Assembly: GCA_021200075.1 (NCBI GenBank) | Contig: JAJQGZ010000131.1 | Coordinates: 5,051-15,357 of the forward strand | Reading direction: 5' to 3' | Origin: Clostridiales bacterium | GTDB lineage: Bacteria > Bacillota > Clostridia > Oscillospirales > Acutalibacteraceae | DNA: 10,307 nt | Shown here: in pieces, positions 1 to 9,339 of the stretch | Layout of the letters: every line of letters begins with the position of its first letter | Position numbering within the stretch: the first letter of the stretch is position 1 | The notes under the pieces: generated by a model | The model's database searches: none | What the model was told of the DNA's origin: nothing | Seen by the model: only the letters and a program-made list of their open reading frames with translations | Translations under genes and position numbers: made by a program

Positions 1-123
1 AAAGGAAAAGCCGAATCATGTTGACACAGCTTTGCCTTTAAATATCAAAACAAATTAAATTACAAATCACACAAAATACACATTTTCTCATTCCGGCTCA
101 CTTTGCCTTTCCCTCTTCCTTCT
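1..123 (-). promoter_or_regulatory. Structured mRNA leader of a gene beyond the left edge
   Basis: This is the transcribed stretch after the promoter at 130-158. No gene start is convincing inside it, and the gene it serves lies outside the window. Bases 1-11 and 29-39 form an 11-position stem with one mismatch (AAAGGCAAAGC against GCTTTTCCTTT, minus strand). A second copy of the 10-mer AAAGGCAAAG lies at 101-110. Next to it, AGCCGGAAT (90-98) can pair with ATTCGGCT (9-16), leaving one bulged G. The two pairings use the same bases near 9-16 and exclude each other, as in attenuators and riboswitches. I do not recognise a known riboswitch consensus, so regulation is an inference. Confidence 0.3.
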
Positions 124-129
124 TTGAAA

Positions 130-158
130 ATTATAACAAATATGTAAAAATTTGTCAA
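130..158 (-). promoter_or_regulatory. Sigma-A promoter firing leftwards out of the window
   Basis: On the minus strand the -35 box is TTGACA (153-158) and the -10 box is TATAAT (130-135), separated by exactly 17 bases. Both hexamers match the consensus perfectly. Transcription should start near base 123. It lies downstream of the beta-helix gene's stop and points the same way, so it serves a separate gene to the left. Confidence 0.8.
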
Positions 159-188
159 TGAATAAATGGGATTGTTTTCAATTTAAAA

Positions 189-221
189 TTACCGCCGAAT
201 ATAAAAGAAAATGAGCGGTGA
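189..221 (-). terminator. Weak hairpin after the beta-helix gene
   Basis: ACCGC and GCGGT (191-195 and 215-219) pair around a loop of about 19 bases, with extra A-T pairs at the base and one mismatch. On the minus strand it is followed by AATTTTAAATT rather than a solid T run. It lies about 20 bases past the stop at 242 and is the only terminator candidate there, but it is poor. Confidence 0.3.
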
Positions 222-241
222 TTTTGTCTGTTATCTGATAT

Positions 242-1410
242 TTATTTTTTCTTCAGCACATTGTTTTTGTTTACAAGGGTTTTAATTTGCTTGCCGTTAT
301 TTGTAATGTAAAGCACTCGTAACTTGCTTTTTTTGGAATAGAGTTTATTGTTTTTTATTCCCACAGTACCGAATTTTGTATTATTATTCGGTACACAAAT
401 TTTAATTCCGGCGTGAAGCCCGGTGACCTTGTTGCCGGTAAGCGATACCTTGCACTTTTTTAATATTCTTTACTTTACTGTCCAAGCCGATATAGATACC
501 CGTTGATGTATAATCATCCTTCTTTCCGTTTAAAACGACCGTACAGTTTTTAACAGTGGCATTAAGGGTATCGTATATATTTATTCCCTCGTTTGCAGCG
601 GTTACGGTACATTTTTCTATAGTAATATTTTCATAAAATGTGTTGCCGATACGGTTTGTACCGATACCTCTGGCATACTTTATTTTACAGCCTGTGATCA
701 TTATATTCTTGCAGGCGGTATCGTCCCACAGATAGCCCACGGGAGAATTGGAGCTTTGATAGGTATTATCAATTTGTATGGCTTCGTTTGAGGATTCGCC
801 GACATAAACACTTTTGCTGACAGCCATATTGCAATTTTTGACAACTGCATTTTTTACCCCGGCAAATTCAATAAAATGACCGTTGTAATTGTTCTTAAAA
901 GAGATTCTTTATAGTGATATTTTTTGCGTGCATAAAAAGGAATGTTGAATATCCGACATAGCAACCGGTACTTTTATAGGTTTTGCTTGTATCGGGACTT
1001 GATGTACCTACCCACATTCCGCCGTTTATTGTAACATTTTTAAGAGAAGAATACTTACCGGACGGAGTACCGACTCCGTTAAGACAATTGGCATTAATAA
1101 GAATCCCCTTACCGGGTGAAGTTTGTTTTATAGTGGCTGAGCTTGCATTTATTGTTGTATTGTTAAAAATCGGAATTGTCGCCGTAAGATTATATTCACC
1201 GGAGGTCAAAGTTAAATCAATAGGTGAAGAAGAATTATTAATCATAATACCACGCAAAACAGCAGTATCGTCTTCACCGCCGGGACTGACGGTTATATGA
1301 ACTGTACCGTTTGAATCAGTATATTCCGATGTAATCACAGCCGCCTGAACCGTAAACGATATGCAAATTACCGAAACAAACAGCAAAACAGAAATTAAAA
1401 ACTTTTTCAT
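242..1410 (-). pseudogene. Secreted right-handed beta-helix protein, two frameshifts
   Basis: The start is ATG at 1410 with GAGG just upstream. It opens with a signal peptide of about 23 residues (MKKFLISVLLF..., ending VQAA). Next comes a Gly-Glu-Asp-Asp-Thr segment near residue 45, like the entry motif of pectate-lyase-3-type beta-helix proteins. Short strands of the form 'NITIKN', 'AVVKNC', 'ITIEKC', 'ATVKNC' then stack as parallel beta-helix coils to a Lys-rich end at 242. The frame closes at 895 (TTTTAA) and the match resumes one base later as KNNYNGHFIEFAG. It shifts again at the A6 run at 456-461, resuming as KVSLTGNKV and running to TAA at 242. Removing one base at each site gives 388 residues. 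No catalytic residues can be assigned, so an enzymatic role on pectin or another glycan is only possible. The two indels may be real decay or base-calling error. Confidence 0.75.
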
Positions 1411-1503
1411 AAAAAACTACCTCAGCGATCACATTACTGTAAAATACGATTGAATTGTTGAATATCTTGAAGTTAAAAATAAAAAATAAATACGGGTGAT
1501 GGT
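1411..1503. other. Divergent intergenic region, beta-helix gene and ThrE pair
   Basis: This 93-base AT-rich gap separates two divergent starts. It holds GAGG before the beta-helix ATG (minus) and GGTGAT, a match to the anti-Shine-Dalgarno core, just before the ATG at 1504 (plus). On the plus strand TTGAAT (1450-1455) and TAAAAA (1474-1479) lie 18 bases apart, which is a weak promoter candidate. No good sigma-A promoter could be found for the minus-strand gene. Confidence 0.35.
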
Positions 1504-2206
1504 ATGAGCGAGTGGGATATTTTTGAAAAATCCGCCGAAATCGGCGCCGACATAATAAAATACGGCAGAGAAATAAGCAAAGCCGAGGACACGGTAAAAA
1601 GAATTAACCGAGCATATAAAAACGATTGCACCGTTTTTGCCCTGCCGTCTTTGATTGTTGCACAATGCGGTAAAAAACAATAATAAAAAGAATTGATGCT
1701 TCGCAGACCGACCTTGCCGAGCTGACGAAGCTCAATTCCCTGTCAAGAGAACTATGCAAAAACCACAGCAGAAAATGTGCCGACGAAAAGGCGTATTCAA
1801 AGCAGATTCAAATATTATCTTTTTCGGTGCGGCGGCGTCATTTTTAATATTCTTCGGCGGAAATTTAACCGACGCATTTTTCGCAGGGATTACGGGGCTG
1901 ATAATAGCTTTCCCCTGGTACGGAAAAATATCGTTTCCGCTTTTTTCGATAAATCTCATTGATGCTTTCGTTACTTCTATCGCTTCGTTTTTACCGAGCG
2001 TTCTTTCAATAAATATACAAAACGACAAAATCATAATCGGTGCAATAATGATACTCGTTCCCGGCTTGACGGTGGTAAACGCTATCAGGGATATGATGAG
2101 CCTTGATTTGCTCGCCGGACTGATTGAGCTTATTACTGCTGTGATGTCGGTGCTTGCAATTGCACTCGGCGTTGCCGGAGGACTGCTCATTTTTAGTGAA
2201 TTATGA
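1504..2206 (+). pseudogene. ThrE-family exporter, YjjP-like half (DUF1212), frameshifted
   Basis: This is the larger half of a split threonine/serine exporter (ThrE, PF06738). E. coli YjjP, which works with YjjB, has the same layout. The N-terminal cytosolic part reads SAEIGADIIKYGREISKAED and then FALPSLIV, as usual for the family. After it come RIDASQTDLAELTKLNSLSR and several membrane segments with LVPGL..VNAIRD (near 2062-2097). The frame fails at the A6 run at 1672-1677, where one more A restores KKTIIKRID. It fails again at the T5 run at 1820-1824, where one more T restores LSFFGAAASF. With both bases added the gene is 234 residues, close to family size. The stop overlaps the next start as ATGA, implying translational coupling. 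Substrate is not readable from the sequence: ThrE exports threonine and serine, while YjjPB is linked to succinate. Confidence 0.82.
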
Positions 2207-2636
2207 TTAAAAAAATCCTGTGTTGTATTGCAGGCACGCTTTGCTTTACCGTGACAATGAACGCACCGAGACGAACTCTGCTTTATATCACAATCGGAGC
2301 AGGGCTGACATCGGCAATTGAAAGATTTTTAAACGGATATTACGGCGATTTAACCGCCTGCTTTGCGGCGATGCTGTGCCTTGTATTTACTGCGAGCTGA
2401 CGGCGAGAATACTTGAAATACCTGTTACGGTTATACTTATGCCGTCAACCATTCCGTTGCTTCCGGGAAGCACGATATACTACACAATGCTTTACGCTGT
2501 GAAATCAGATACCGACAAAATGCTTGAATACGTAAAAGCAACAATTTCCGCAGGGCTTGGGATTGCTCTCGGCGCAACGGTAAGCACGATAATTATAAGG
2601 CTTGCCGTTTCTCTTGCAAAGAAATGCCGTAAATAA
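2203..2636 (+). pseudogene. ThrE-family exporter, YjjB-like half (ThrE_2), frameshifted
   Basis: This is the smaller membrane half of the split ThrE exporter (PF12821, YjjB-like), starting at the ATG that overlaps the upstream stop. The first part (MIKKILCCIAG...GYYGDLTACFAAMLCLV) has hydrophobic segments. The second part, in another frame, has ELTARILEIPVTVILMPSTI and the family signature IPLLPGSTIYYTM, ending in a Lys/Arg tail. The frames join at the T3 at 2386-2388: one extra T gives LVFYCELTAR and a 144-residue protein, the usual size. Both exporter halves being broken means no working transporter from this locus if the sequence is right. It converges on trkH with 18 bases between the stops. 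Confidence 0.8.
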
Positions 2637-2661
2637 TTTAAAGCGGCGAGGCGATTATTTA
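2630..2661. repeat. AT-only inverted repeat spanning two convergent stops
   Basis: TAAATAAT (2630-2637) and ATTATTTA (2654-2661) are perfect inverted repeats around a 16-base G+C-rich centre. They contain the stop codons of the YjjB-like gene (2634-2636) and of trkH (2655-2657). The stem is all A-T and lacks a T run, so it is at best a weak bidirectional terminator. There is no other terminator between the two genes. Confidence 0.25.
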
Positions 2662-4133
2662 GCCTTTCTCCAAGTACTCGGATTAATGAGCAGCAAAACA
2701 GGAAAAAGCTCGAGCCTGCCTGCAAGCATATCAAAAATAAGAACAAACTTTGAAAATACGGAAAAATCCGCATAATTGCCTGTAGGGCCGGTGACCGAGA
2801 GAGCCGGGCCGATATTATTAAGACAGGAAACGACGCTTGTAAAAGTTGTCGTTGTATCAAAATTATCAACAGAAATCAAAAGGGTTGAAACAACAAGCAA
2901 AATGACATAAACATTGAGATAGGATTTTATCTCCTTGACAATACGGGGTTCGACTGTCTTGCCGTTCATACGAACACGAACTATGGCATTTGGTCTTACA
3001 AGCTGTTTAAAGTCCGCAATCATCTGCTTTACGAGAAACTCAATCCTGACAATTTTAAATCCGCCGCCGGTTGAACCTGCCGAAGCGCCGAAGCACATAA
3101 GAATAAGCAGGATAACTTTTGAAAAAGTGGGCCATTTATCAAAATCAGCGGTGCAAAAGCCCGTTGTACTCATAACTGCATTGACATTGAAAAATGCGTC
3201 ACGAACGGCGGTTGACAGGCTTGAATACATACTGTAAATATTGAGAGTTATCAAAAGAACTCCGGCTAAATTTGAAATCATATAGCCTCTAAGTTCCTCG
3301 TCCCTGAGGACATTTGAGGGTTTGCCGATAAGAAGATAATAGTACAAATTAAAATTAACACCGTAAAGGAACATAAATACTATTATTACCCACTCGGTAA
3401 ACGGGCTGTTATAACCCTTTATAGAATCGTTGAGTACGGAAAATCCGCCTGTACCCGCATTTGAAAGTGCGTTTACAACACAGTCGAAAAGTCTGATATT
3501 TTCGCCCGTTATCCTTGTGCCGACGAAAAGAACAAGAATTTCAAGCAATGTCATTGCAAGATATATGATATAAAGTATTCTTGCGCTGCTACCGATTTTT
3601 GAAACAACCTTGCCTAGTGTCGGCCCGGGAGCCTCCGCACGCATTATGAACATCGAGTTGCCCTTTGCCCTTGGGACAACGGCAATCATAAATGTGAGTA
3701 TGCCCATACCGCCTATCCAGTGGGTAAAGCTACGCCAAAACAAAATAGATTTGGGAAGAGACTCTATCTCGCTCAAAATTGAAGAGCCTGTGGTTGTAAA
3801 GCCCGAAATGGTTTCAAAGAAAGCGTCGATATAGTTTGGTATCGCACCGCTTATAACAAACGGCAAAGCGCCGAAAACCGACATAAGTATCCACGCAAGA
3901 CCGCAGATAACAAAGCCCTCTTTGGAGTATATATCCGTATTCTTAGGCTTTTTCACCGTCAGGGCATTTCCGACTGCAAGAAGCAGTAAAATAGGTATGA
4001 CAAAAGAAAGCGGATTTGCCTCATAGAAGCCGTTTAAAATATAATAGGCATTTACAAGAAGCGGTAAGCACAAAAGCAATGCCAGTATAATAAAAATTCT
4101 ACCCAAAAAATAAGAAACAGCCCTGTAATTCAT
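2655..4133 (-). CDS. trkH: Trk potassium uptake protein TrkH
   Basis: TrkH is the membrane subunit of Trk/Ktr K+ uptake, a single-chain pseudo-tetramer in the cytoplasmic membrane. Four pore-loop segments are visible: ETISGFTTTGSSIL (about 107-120), ALSNAGTGGFSVL (222-234), AVMSTTGFCTADF (319-331) and CLNNIGPALSVTGPTGNY (437-454). Each has a filter-region glycine. The family segment FTHWIGGMGILTF is at 136-148, and the C-terminal helix carries MLAGRLELFPVLLL. Its 492 residues match the family's size. The start is ATG at 4133 with AGAGG five bases upstream, lying over the trkA stop. Only eight bases separate it from trkA, so the two are co-transcribed. The frame is fully intact. Confidence 0.95.
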   Translation of the reverse strand: MNYRAVSYFLGRIFIILALLLCLPLLVNAYYILNGFYEANPLSFVIPILLLLAVGNALTVKKPKNTDIYSKEGFVICGLAWILMSVFGALPFVISGAIPNYIDAFFETISGFTTTGSSILSEIESLPKSILFWRSFTHWIGGMGILTFMIAVVPRAKGNSMFIMRAEAPGPTLGKVVSKIGSSARILYIIYLAMTLLEILVLFVGTRITGENIRLFDCVVNALSNAGTGGFSVLNDSIKGYNSPFTEWVIIVFMFLYGVNFNLYYYLLIGKPSNVLRDEELRGYMISNLAGVLLITLNIYSMYSSLSTAVRDAFFNVNAVMSTTGFCTADFDKWPTFSKVILLILMCFGASAGSTGGGFKIVRIEFLVKQMIADFKQLVRPNAIVRVRMNGKTVEPRIVKEIKSYLNVYVILLVVSTLLISVDNFDTTTTFTSVVSCLNNIGPALSVTGPTGNYADFSVFSKFVLIFDMLAGRLELFPVLLLINPSTWRKAK

Positions 4134-4141
4134 ATAAACCT

Positions 4142-5500
4142 CTACTGAAGAATATCGTTAAGATTTTTAATTCTTTTATTCTTGGAAACAACTATTACGG
4201 TATCGCCGTTTTGCACAGCGTCGTTACCGCCGGGGAAGATAATTTTATTCTTCCTGTTTATAGCGGCGATAAGCACATTTTTCTTAATTTTAATTTGCGA
4301 AAGCGGAACATTGAGAAATGTTACATAATCCCCTGCCAAAAATTCAGCAGCTTCTACCTGACCGTCAACAAGCTTATAAAGAGTTTTCATATAAAACGAG
4401 CTTATATTTTCCCTTGCACGGACATATTGAGTTATTGCCGATACGGAAATATCGTTTGTGTTGACTATCGTATCAAGCCCGACATCATCGAGCAGTTTAT
4501 TAAGCTTTGAATTATTAATCTTGGTTACGGTCTTGGCTACTCCCATCTTTTCCGCATAGAAAGAAACGAGGAAATTCGTTTCATCGATATCCGTAAGGGT
4601 TACGACCGCGTCCATATCGGTCAAGCCCTCGCTGACGAGGAAATCGTGGTCGTTTGCGTCGCCGTTAATAACCATAGCGTTAGGTACCATATCGAAAAGG
4701 GAATTGCATTTGTCTCGATTTTTTTCCACAATAACGACATTTTTACCGAGATTGACAAGCATATGAGTAAGATATACGGCAATCCTAGACGAGCCGACTA
4801 TCATAATATTTTTCATAAAATGCTTTTTGGAATTAATGATTTTCCTGCCGATATTTGCAAGCTCTTTCCTCTTGCCGGTGATATGAATCCTGTCCCTTTC
4901 ACGCAAAACGAAATCGCCGTTGGGGATATAAACATCGTCCCCTCTTTCAACTGCGCAAATAAGCATATCGGAATTTTTGCCTATTGATATACTGCTTATG
5001 CTTTTATTGCAAAGCTCGGATCTTTCGGTAATCTTATATTCCGCCATATTTAAATGACCGTTTGCAAAGGTCTCAATATTAATAGCATCGGGGAACTGTA
5101 AAATTCTGCTGATTTCGAGTGCGGCGGAGAGGTCGGGGTTAACCATATAAGATATGCCAAGCTCATTGCGCATAAATTCAAACTGCGTGCTGTATTCGGG
5201 ATTTCTGACTCTGGCGATAGTATTCTTTGCGCCGAGCTTTTTGGCAATAAGGCAAATGAGTATATTGTTCTCGTCAGAATGGGTTGTTGAAATAACAAGG
5301 TCGCAGTGATCGCCCATTGCTTCTTTCATAATATCAATATGAGTACCGCTGCCGCAAACACCCTGAATATTATATTTTTCAACAAGGCTGTTTACCTTTT
5401 GCGAGCTAACATCCACAACGGTAATATTATTTTTCTCATTGCTGAGGCTTTGGGCAAGATCCCTGCCGAGCTTACCCGCGCCGATAATTGTAATATCCAT
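4142..5500 (-). CDS. trkA: Trk potassium transport regulator TrkA
   Basis: TrkA is the cytoplasmic NAD(H)/nucleotide-binding partner that gates TrkH. It has the classic tandem layout of two RCK units in 452 residues. The first Rossmann fold starts with IGAGKLGRDLA (6-16) and has an acidic residue at D30 ending strand 2. Its RCK-C part covers roughly 140-225. The second Rossmann fold starts near 231 with IMIVGSSRIAVYL and E259. Here the Gly-rich loop is degenerate (GSSRIA), so nucleotide binding in this half may be weaker, which is an inference. The last RCK-C part is about 370-452. The start is ATG at 5500 with GGAG seven bases upstream. It is the first gene of the trkA-trkH operon. The frame stays open through a seven-base T run near 4720. 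Confidence 0.95.
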   Translation of the reverse strand: MDITIIGAGKLGRDLAQSLSNEKNNITVVDVSSQKVNSLVEKYNIQGVCGSGTHIDIMKEAMGDHCDLVISTTHSDENNILICLIAKKLGAKNTIARVRNPEYSTQFEFMRNELGISYMVNPDLSAALEISRILQFPDAINIETFANGHLNMAEYKITERSELCNKSISSISIGKNSDMLICAVERGDDVYIPNGDFVLRERDRIHITGKRKELANIGRKIINSKKHFMKNIMIVGSSRIAVYLTHMLVNLGKNVVIVEKNRDKCNSLFDMVPNAMVINGDANDHDFLVSEGLTDMDAVVTLTDIDETNFLVSFYAEKMGVAKTVTKINNSKLNKLLDDVGLDTIVNTNDISVSAITQYVRARENISSFYMKTLYKLVDGQVEAAEFLAGDYVTFLNVPLSQIKIKKNVLIAAINRKNKIIFPGGNDAVQNGDTVIVVSKNKRIKNLNDILQ

Positions 5501-5588
5501 ATACTACTCCGATACTTGCCCAGCAAACGGATTAATTGAATAAATAATACTTTGCCGAGCTTGGGTATTTAATTTGTAAACTAAAATA
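5501..5588 (-). promoter_or_regulatory. trkA 5' untranslated leader
   Basis: About 80 bases lie between the predicted start point (near 5582) and the trkA ATG. It holds a near-repeat (GGCAAAGTAT and GGCAAGTAT), a possible small stem (CCCAAGC with GCTGGG) and the ribosome site CGGAG. I do not see the conserved blocks of a c-di-AMP riboswitch, which would be a natural K+ regulator. No regulatory element can be named. Confidence 0.3.
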
Positions 5589-5617
5589 ATTATACTTATT
5601 TTTTTACAATTGTTCAA
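5589..5617 (-). promoter_or_regulatory. Sigma-A promoter of trkA-trkH
   Basis: The -35 box is TTGAAC (5612-5617) and the -10 box is TATAAT (5589-5594), minus strand, with a 17-base spacer. It lies upstream of trkA and downstream of the terminator at 5671-5709, so the trk operon is an independent unit. Confidence 0.8.
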
Positions 5618-5670
5618 TATATTTTTTATAAAAAAGTGGTTTTTAAACGGATTTTACAAAATTTTTAACA

Positions 5671-5709
5671 CAAAAATTAAAAACTCCCTCCCCGAAAACG
5701 AGGAGAGAG
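5671..5709 (-). terminator. Rho-independent terminator after the LRR pair
   Basis: On the minus strand an 11-pair stem (CTCTCTCCTCG with CGGGGAGGGAG, two G-T wobbles) closes a TTTT loop and is followed by TTTTTAATTTTT. It lies about 57 bases past the stop at 5767 and ends the LRR-protein transcript ahead of the trkA promoter. The plus strand has no T run after the stem, so it works in one direction only. Confidence 0.88.
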
Positions 5710-5766
5710 CTTTGTCTGCTTTTTAGTTACGAATACAAGGAAAGATTATTTAACCTGTTTTACAGA

Positions 5767-7354
5767 TTATTTCTTAACCTTAACGCTCTTTGTTGCCGTG
5801 TACTTACTGTAAACGGTTTTGCCGTTTGTTGTCTTGTAAGCACGAACTCTTACATAATGCTTCTTGCCTCCGGTAAGGCCTTTAATAGTCTTGTTTACTT
5901 TCTTGCTTGTAACCTTAACGGTAGTGGTAGTCTTCTTTGTGAACTTCTTGGAAGTTGAATACTGAATCTGATAACCGGTTACAGAGGACTTCTTAGCTAC
6001 TTTAACGGTAAGAGTATTCTTCTTGGTAGACTTGAGAGACTTAATCTTGAAAGTCTTTTTCTTTATAGTCTTCTTAGTGGTGTTTCCGCATACCGGGCAA
6101 ACGCTTGTTGTCGATCCCTTTGCAAAGAGAGTAGTGGCAACCTTAGTTACGGTATAAGGATGATTGCCTGCATTGCAATTGGCTCTGTCATAAGATGTGA
6201 AGCCTTTGTTTACTGCATACTGCTCAGCATAAGAGCCTGTAGGAGCAACTACAAAGAAGCCGTCGGTCTTGCCGGTTGTGGTATCGGTAGAATCTACGGT
6301 TGCTTCGTTAAGAACAACAGCGTAACCGAAAGCCTGTGTACCTACTGTGGTGTCGGAACCGAGGAATTCAACCGAAGCAATTCCGGTGTCGTAGAAAGCG
6401 TATGAGCCAACGCTCTCAACAGAAGCAGGGATTGTGATTCTGCCGGTGAGTGCGTGACAACCATTGAAAGCATCTTCGCCGATTGTTTTAAGAGTTGACG
6501 GAAGATTTACGCTTGCAAGGGCATAGAAATCTCCCATACTGTAACTGTTGATTGTTTCAACGCCCTCGGGGATAGAAACAGATGTGATTCTCTTTGCAAG
6601 AACGGTAGGTGTACCGCTGAGATTTATGCTCTTTACTGCATATCCGCCGAGAGTTGACGGGATTGTAAGAGCAGTTTCTGTTCCGTCATAGTCGGAGATG
6701 TTTGCACAGATACCTACGGTGTAATCATAGGTACGAGCATAATCAAGAGTTTCAACCTTAGTAACTTCTTCATATGTACCGGTCTCTGAATTGTAAACAT
6801 CATCTGTATACTCATAGCCGCTGTAAGTAAGCTCTGCTGAATAAGTGCTGAGAGCGTATACATAATCGGACTGAGATACAAGCAGGGTTGCGTTTGTGTT
6901 AGCAGAAGCTGTAACAGCTATCTGATAAACCTCGCCCTTTGTGAGCTGAACCATAGTCTGAGCAGGCTTGTAAGCAGTTGTTAACTTGCGAACACCGTTT
7001 TCTACATAATAGAGAGTAGGATTTGAGCTTGATGCAGATTTTACATCGTCATCTCTTACTGTAGCATCATCCTCGTCGGTTGTATAAACAACAAAACTGT
7101 CTCTTGCGTTTGTATCACTTGTGCTGTCCTACTCTGCAACCGAAAGAATTACGCTGTAATATCCGGTTGTGGGGGCAGTATATTTGTAATAAACAGTGGT
7201 TGTTGTATTATTTGTATAAGCGGTTACAACATTATCCGTATAATCGGTAATAGTATCGTCGGCAAATACAACCGAAGCGCCTACCGTGAGGGCAGAAAGA
7301 GCCATCAGCGCTGCGAGAAAAACCGACAGTGATTTTTTTAGCAATAGTTTTCAT
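5767..7354 (-). pseudogene. Secreted BspA-like LRR / Fn3 protein, frameshift and amber
   Basis: This is the downstream member of the tandem pair. The ATG at 7354 follows AAGGAGGAG. Dropping one A from the A7 run at 7333-7339 gives a full signal peptide, MKTIAKKSLSVFLAALMALS, ending near VVFA. A TAG codon at 7129-7131 (codon 75) interrupts a frame that continues open on both sides. The rest has a beta-rich N-terminal domain and BspA-type LRRs at about 230-348 (SVSIPEGVETI, LPSTLKTIGEDAFNGC, IPASVESVGSYAF). A Cys/His patch follows (C393, H398, CPVC 419-422), then a Lys/Thr-rich Fn3-like tail (434-528). Without the two lesions it would be 528 residues. An alternative TTG start at 7344 would keep the frame but lose the first residues. 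The role is probably surface binding; partner unknown. The lesions may be decay, sequencing error or, for the A7 run, phase variation. Confidence 0.75.
5770..6142 (-). repeat. Imperfect direct repeat, copy 1 (C-terminal tail)
   Basis: This encodes the Cys patch and Fn3-like tail of the downstream LRR protein. It aligns with 7373-7745 at a constant offset of 1603 bases with no gap that I can see. The shared blocks are long enough to recombine, which would fuse the two genes. Confidence 0.8.
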
Positions 7355-7372
7355 AATCAATCAGTCTCCTCC

Positions 7373-7745
7373 TTATTTAACCTTAACGCTCTTTGTAGCG
7401 GTGTATTTACTGTAAACCGTTTTGCCGTTTGAAGTGCTGTAAGCACGAACTCTTACATAATACTTCTTACTGCTTGTAAGACCGGTAATCTTCTTATTGA
7501 CTTTGGTGCCGGTAACCTTAACGATCTTGGTAGTCTTTTTAGTAAACTTCTTGGAAGTTGAATACTGAACCTGATAGCCGGTTACGCCGGACTTCTTAGC
7601 TACCTTTACGGTCAAAGTGCCTTTTTTAGAAGACTTAACGGACTTAATCTTAAAGGTCTTTTTCTTTATTGTCTTCTTTGTGGTTTTTCCGCAAAGAGGG
7701 CAAACGCCGGTCTTTGATCCCTTTGAGAAGAAAGTAGCGGCAACG
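7373..7745 (-). repeat. Imperfect direct repeat, copy 2 (C-terminal tail)
   Basis: Partner of 5770-6142, encoding the same tail of the upstream LRR protein. By eye, about 78 of the last 94 residues are identical between the two proteins, while the N-terminal halves have diverged strongly. Confidence 0.8.
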
Positions 7746-9090
7746 GTTGTGTAGTTGTACGGATGCGGGCATCCGAAGGTCATATCATAATATGAAATAC
7801 CATACTGTGCGGCATACTTCTGTACAACATCGTTTGACACACTGCCGATAGCAAAGCTGTCAACAGCTGTTGCAACCGTGTCGTAAGGAGATACGGTGTT
7901 TGTGTCAAGATTGCTTACAAAACCAACCGCATATGCGCCGATTGATGTAACCGTTGACGGAATAACAAGGCCTGCAAGTGCGATGTTGTAGAAAGCATCG
8001 GATCCGATTGTCTTGAGACCGGAACTGAGCGTTACGCTCGAAAGAGCCGAGCAGTTATAAAACGCAGAAGAATCGATAGTCTTAACGGTAGCCGGAACGG
8101 TTATAGAGGTAAGAGCCGAATCACCTGAGAAAGCAGATGACAGAATAGACTCAAGACCCGAATTAAGGGTTACCGAAGCAAGGCTTAAAAGATTGCTAAA
8201 TCTTCCGATAGACTTGATTCCCGAAGAAAGAGTGAGCGAGGTTATAGCCTTATTTGTTGTTCCGGTAAGAGAGGTAACGGCAATACCGTTGATAGTCTCG
8301 GGAACAGTAACGGTTGTAGCTGAACCTACATAGCTTGTGCTTATTCCGAAATCTTTATAAATGGTTCTCGTTACATAACCGTCTTCATTATAAGTTGTCG
8401 GAACTGTAACTTTAACCGATTCGGTACTGTAGTTAAGGCTGTACGTCCAGTCAACAGCAGTAATGCTGAATGATGCCTGAGTTGCGAACTTAACATCAAC
8501 GCCGGTAAGTGTACCGTCGGTATAAGTCCTTGAATAATCGGCATATGCTTGAGCACTGATATAATAAGTCTTGCCTGCCTGAAGCTCAACAGTTGTGTAA
8601 CCGGAGATGTACTGCCTTGTGGCTTGGTCGGCAACAACCATATTATCTTCTGCATCATATGAGTAAGATGTTGTATAACTGTTCCACGAGTCAACACTGG
8701 TGAGATATTCATCCTGATTAGCGTCTTCGTAAACAGTTACAGAAGCATCGTCGCAACGATAAGCACCGTCGGTATATGTAGTGCTGTAAGCAGTTGTGCC
8801 GGTTGTACTGTCATATGATCCGTACGTTGCGGTTGAATTAAGCGCAATAGCGTATGTGCCTGTTGTTGCAGGAGTAAACGAGTAGTACGACACATTTTTA
8901 ACAGTGTTATAAGTAGTGCCGTCGTCATTAGTTTCCGTAACAACAGTGAGGTTTGGCGCAAAAGCCTGGGCTGTTGCGTCAGTAGCTGTGTAAGTGGGGG
9001 TGGCAGCGAAAGCCGGAATACCCACAAACAAACTTGTTACTGCCATAACAGCAGCCAGAGCAAATGAGGCGGATTTTTTGCAAAATTCAT
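7373..9090 (-). CDS. Secreted BspA-like LRR / Fn3 protein, start frameshifted
   Basis: This is the upstream member of the tandem pair, ending 18 bases before the next ATG. The frame is open from an internal ATG at 9046, but that start cuts the signal peptide and has no ribosome site. The good start is ATG at 9090, after AAGGAGGAATTGCAA. It joins the frame only if the A6 run at 9074-9079 had one more A, giving MNFAKKSASFALAAVMAVTS and 572 residues, cut near AFA-ATP. After that come a Thr/Tyr/Ser-rich beta-sandwich region (YYSFTPATTGTYAIAL, like PPC domains) and LRR_5/BspA repeats at about 265-395 (VTLNSGLESILSSAF, VTLSSGLKTIGSDAF). A Cys/His patch follows (CPHPY near 441, CPLC near 464-467), then an Fn3-like tail (479-572). 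There is no LPXTG motif. A surface ligand-binding role is inferred; the ligand is unknown. Confidence 0.85.
9073..9079 (-). promoter_or_regulatory. Possible slippery heptamer in the LRR signal peptide
   Basis: In the frame of the ATG at 9090 the bases read GCA AAA AAT, that is A AAA AAT, which fits the X XXY YYZ pattern of -1 ribosomal frameshift sites. A -1 slip here leads exactly into the long open frame. No stimulating hairpin was found downstream. A simple lost A explains it equally well. Confidence 0.2.
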
Positions 9091-9190
9091 TTGCAATTCC
9101 TCCTTGTTTTTGCCTTATGGCGTGTTATTAATTCGAAAAAAGGGCTACATCAAAAAGCAGAAAATTTTGCCCCCAATCTAAATCGATTTT

Positions 9191-9219
9191 ATTATATCTC
9201 AATTCAAGATAACAGTCAA
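9191..9219 (-). promoter_or_regulatory. Sigma-A promoter of the LRR pair
   Basis: The -35 box is TTGACT (9214-9219) and the -10 box is TATAAT (9191-9196), minus strand, with a 17-base spacer. Transcription should start near 9184, leaving a leader of about 95 bases before the ATG at 9090. Confidence 0.82.
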
Positions 9220-9239
9220 TGGCTTTGTTAATATTTTTA

Positions 9240-9258
9240 CCAAATCTTAACTATTTGG
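9240..9258. promoter_or_regulatory. Palindrome upstream of the LRR promoter
   Basis: CCAAAT (9240-9245) and ATTTGG (9253-9258) are perfect inverted repeats around seven bases. They sit 20 bases upstream of the -35 box, where an activator could bind. No regulator is encoded nearby and the family is unknown, so this is a suggestion only. Confidence 0.2.
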
Positions 9259-9283
9259 AATTATTATACTTATAATGTTTAGA

Positions 9284-9320
9284 AAACAAAAATACCTCCC
9301 CCCTTGCACAGGGAAGGCAT
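9284..9320 (-). terminator. Rho-independent terminator of the SCP2-like gene
   Basis: On the minus strand ATGCCTTCCC pairs with GGGGAGGTAT (two G-T wobbles) around a nine-base loop and is followed by TTTTTGTTTT. It lies about 20 bases past the stop at 9340 and ends that transcript before the LRR promoter. Confidence 0.85.
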
Positions 9321-9339
9321 AATTGGTTTTAATTTTATA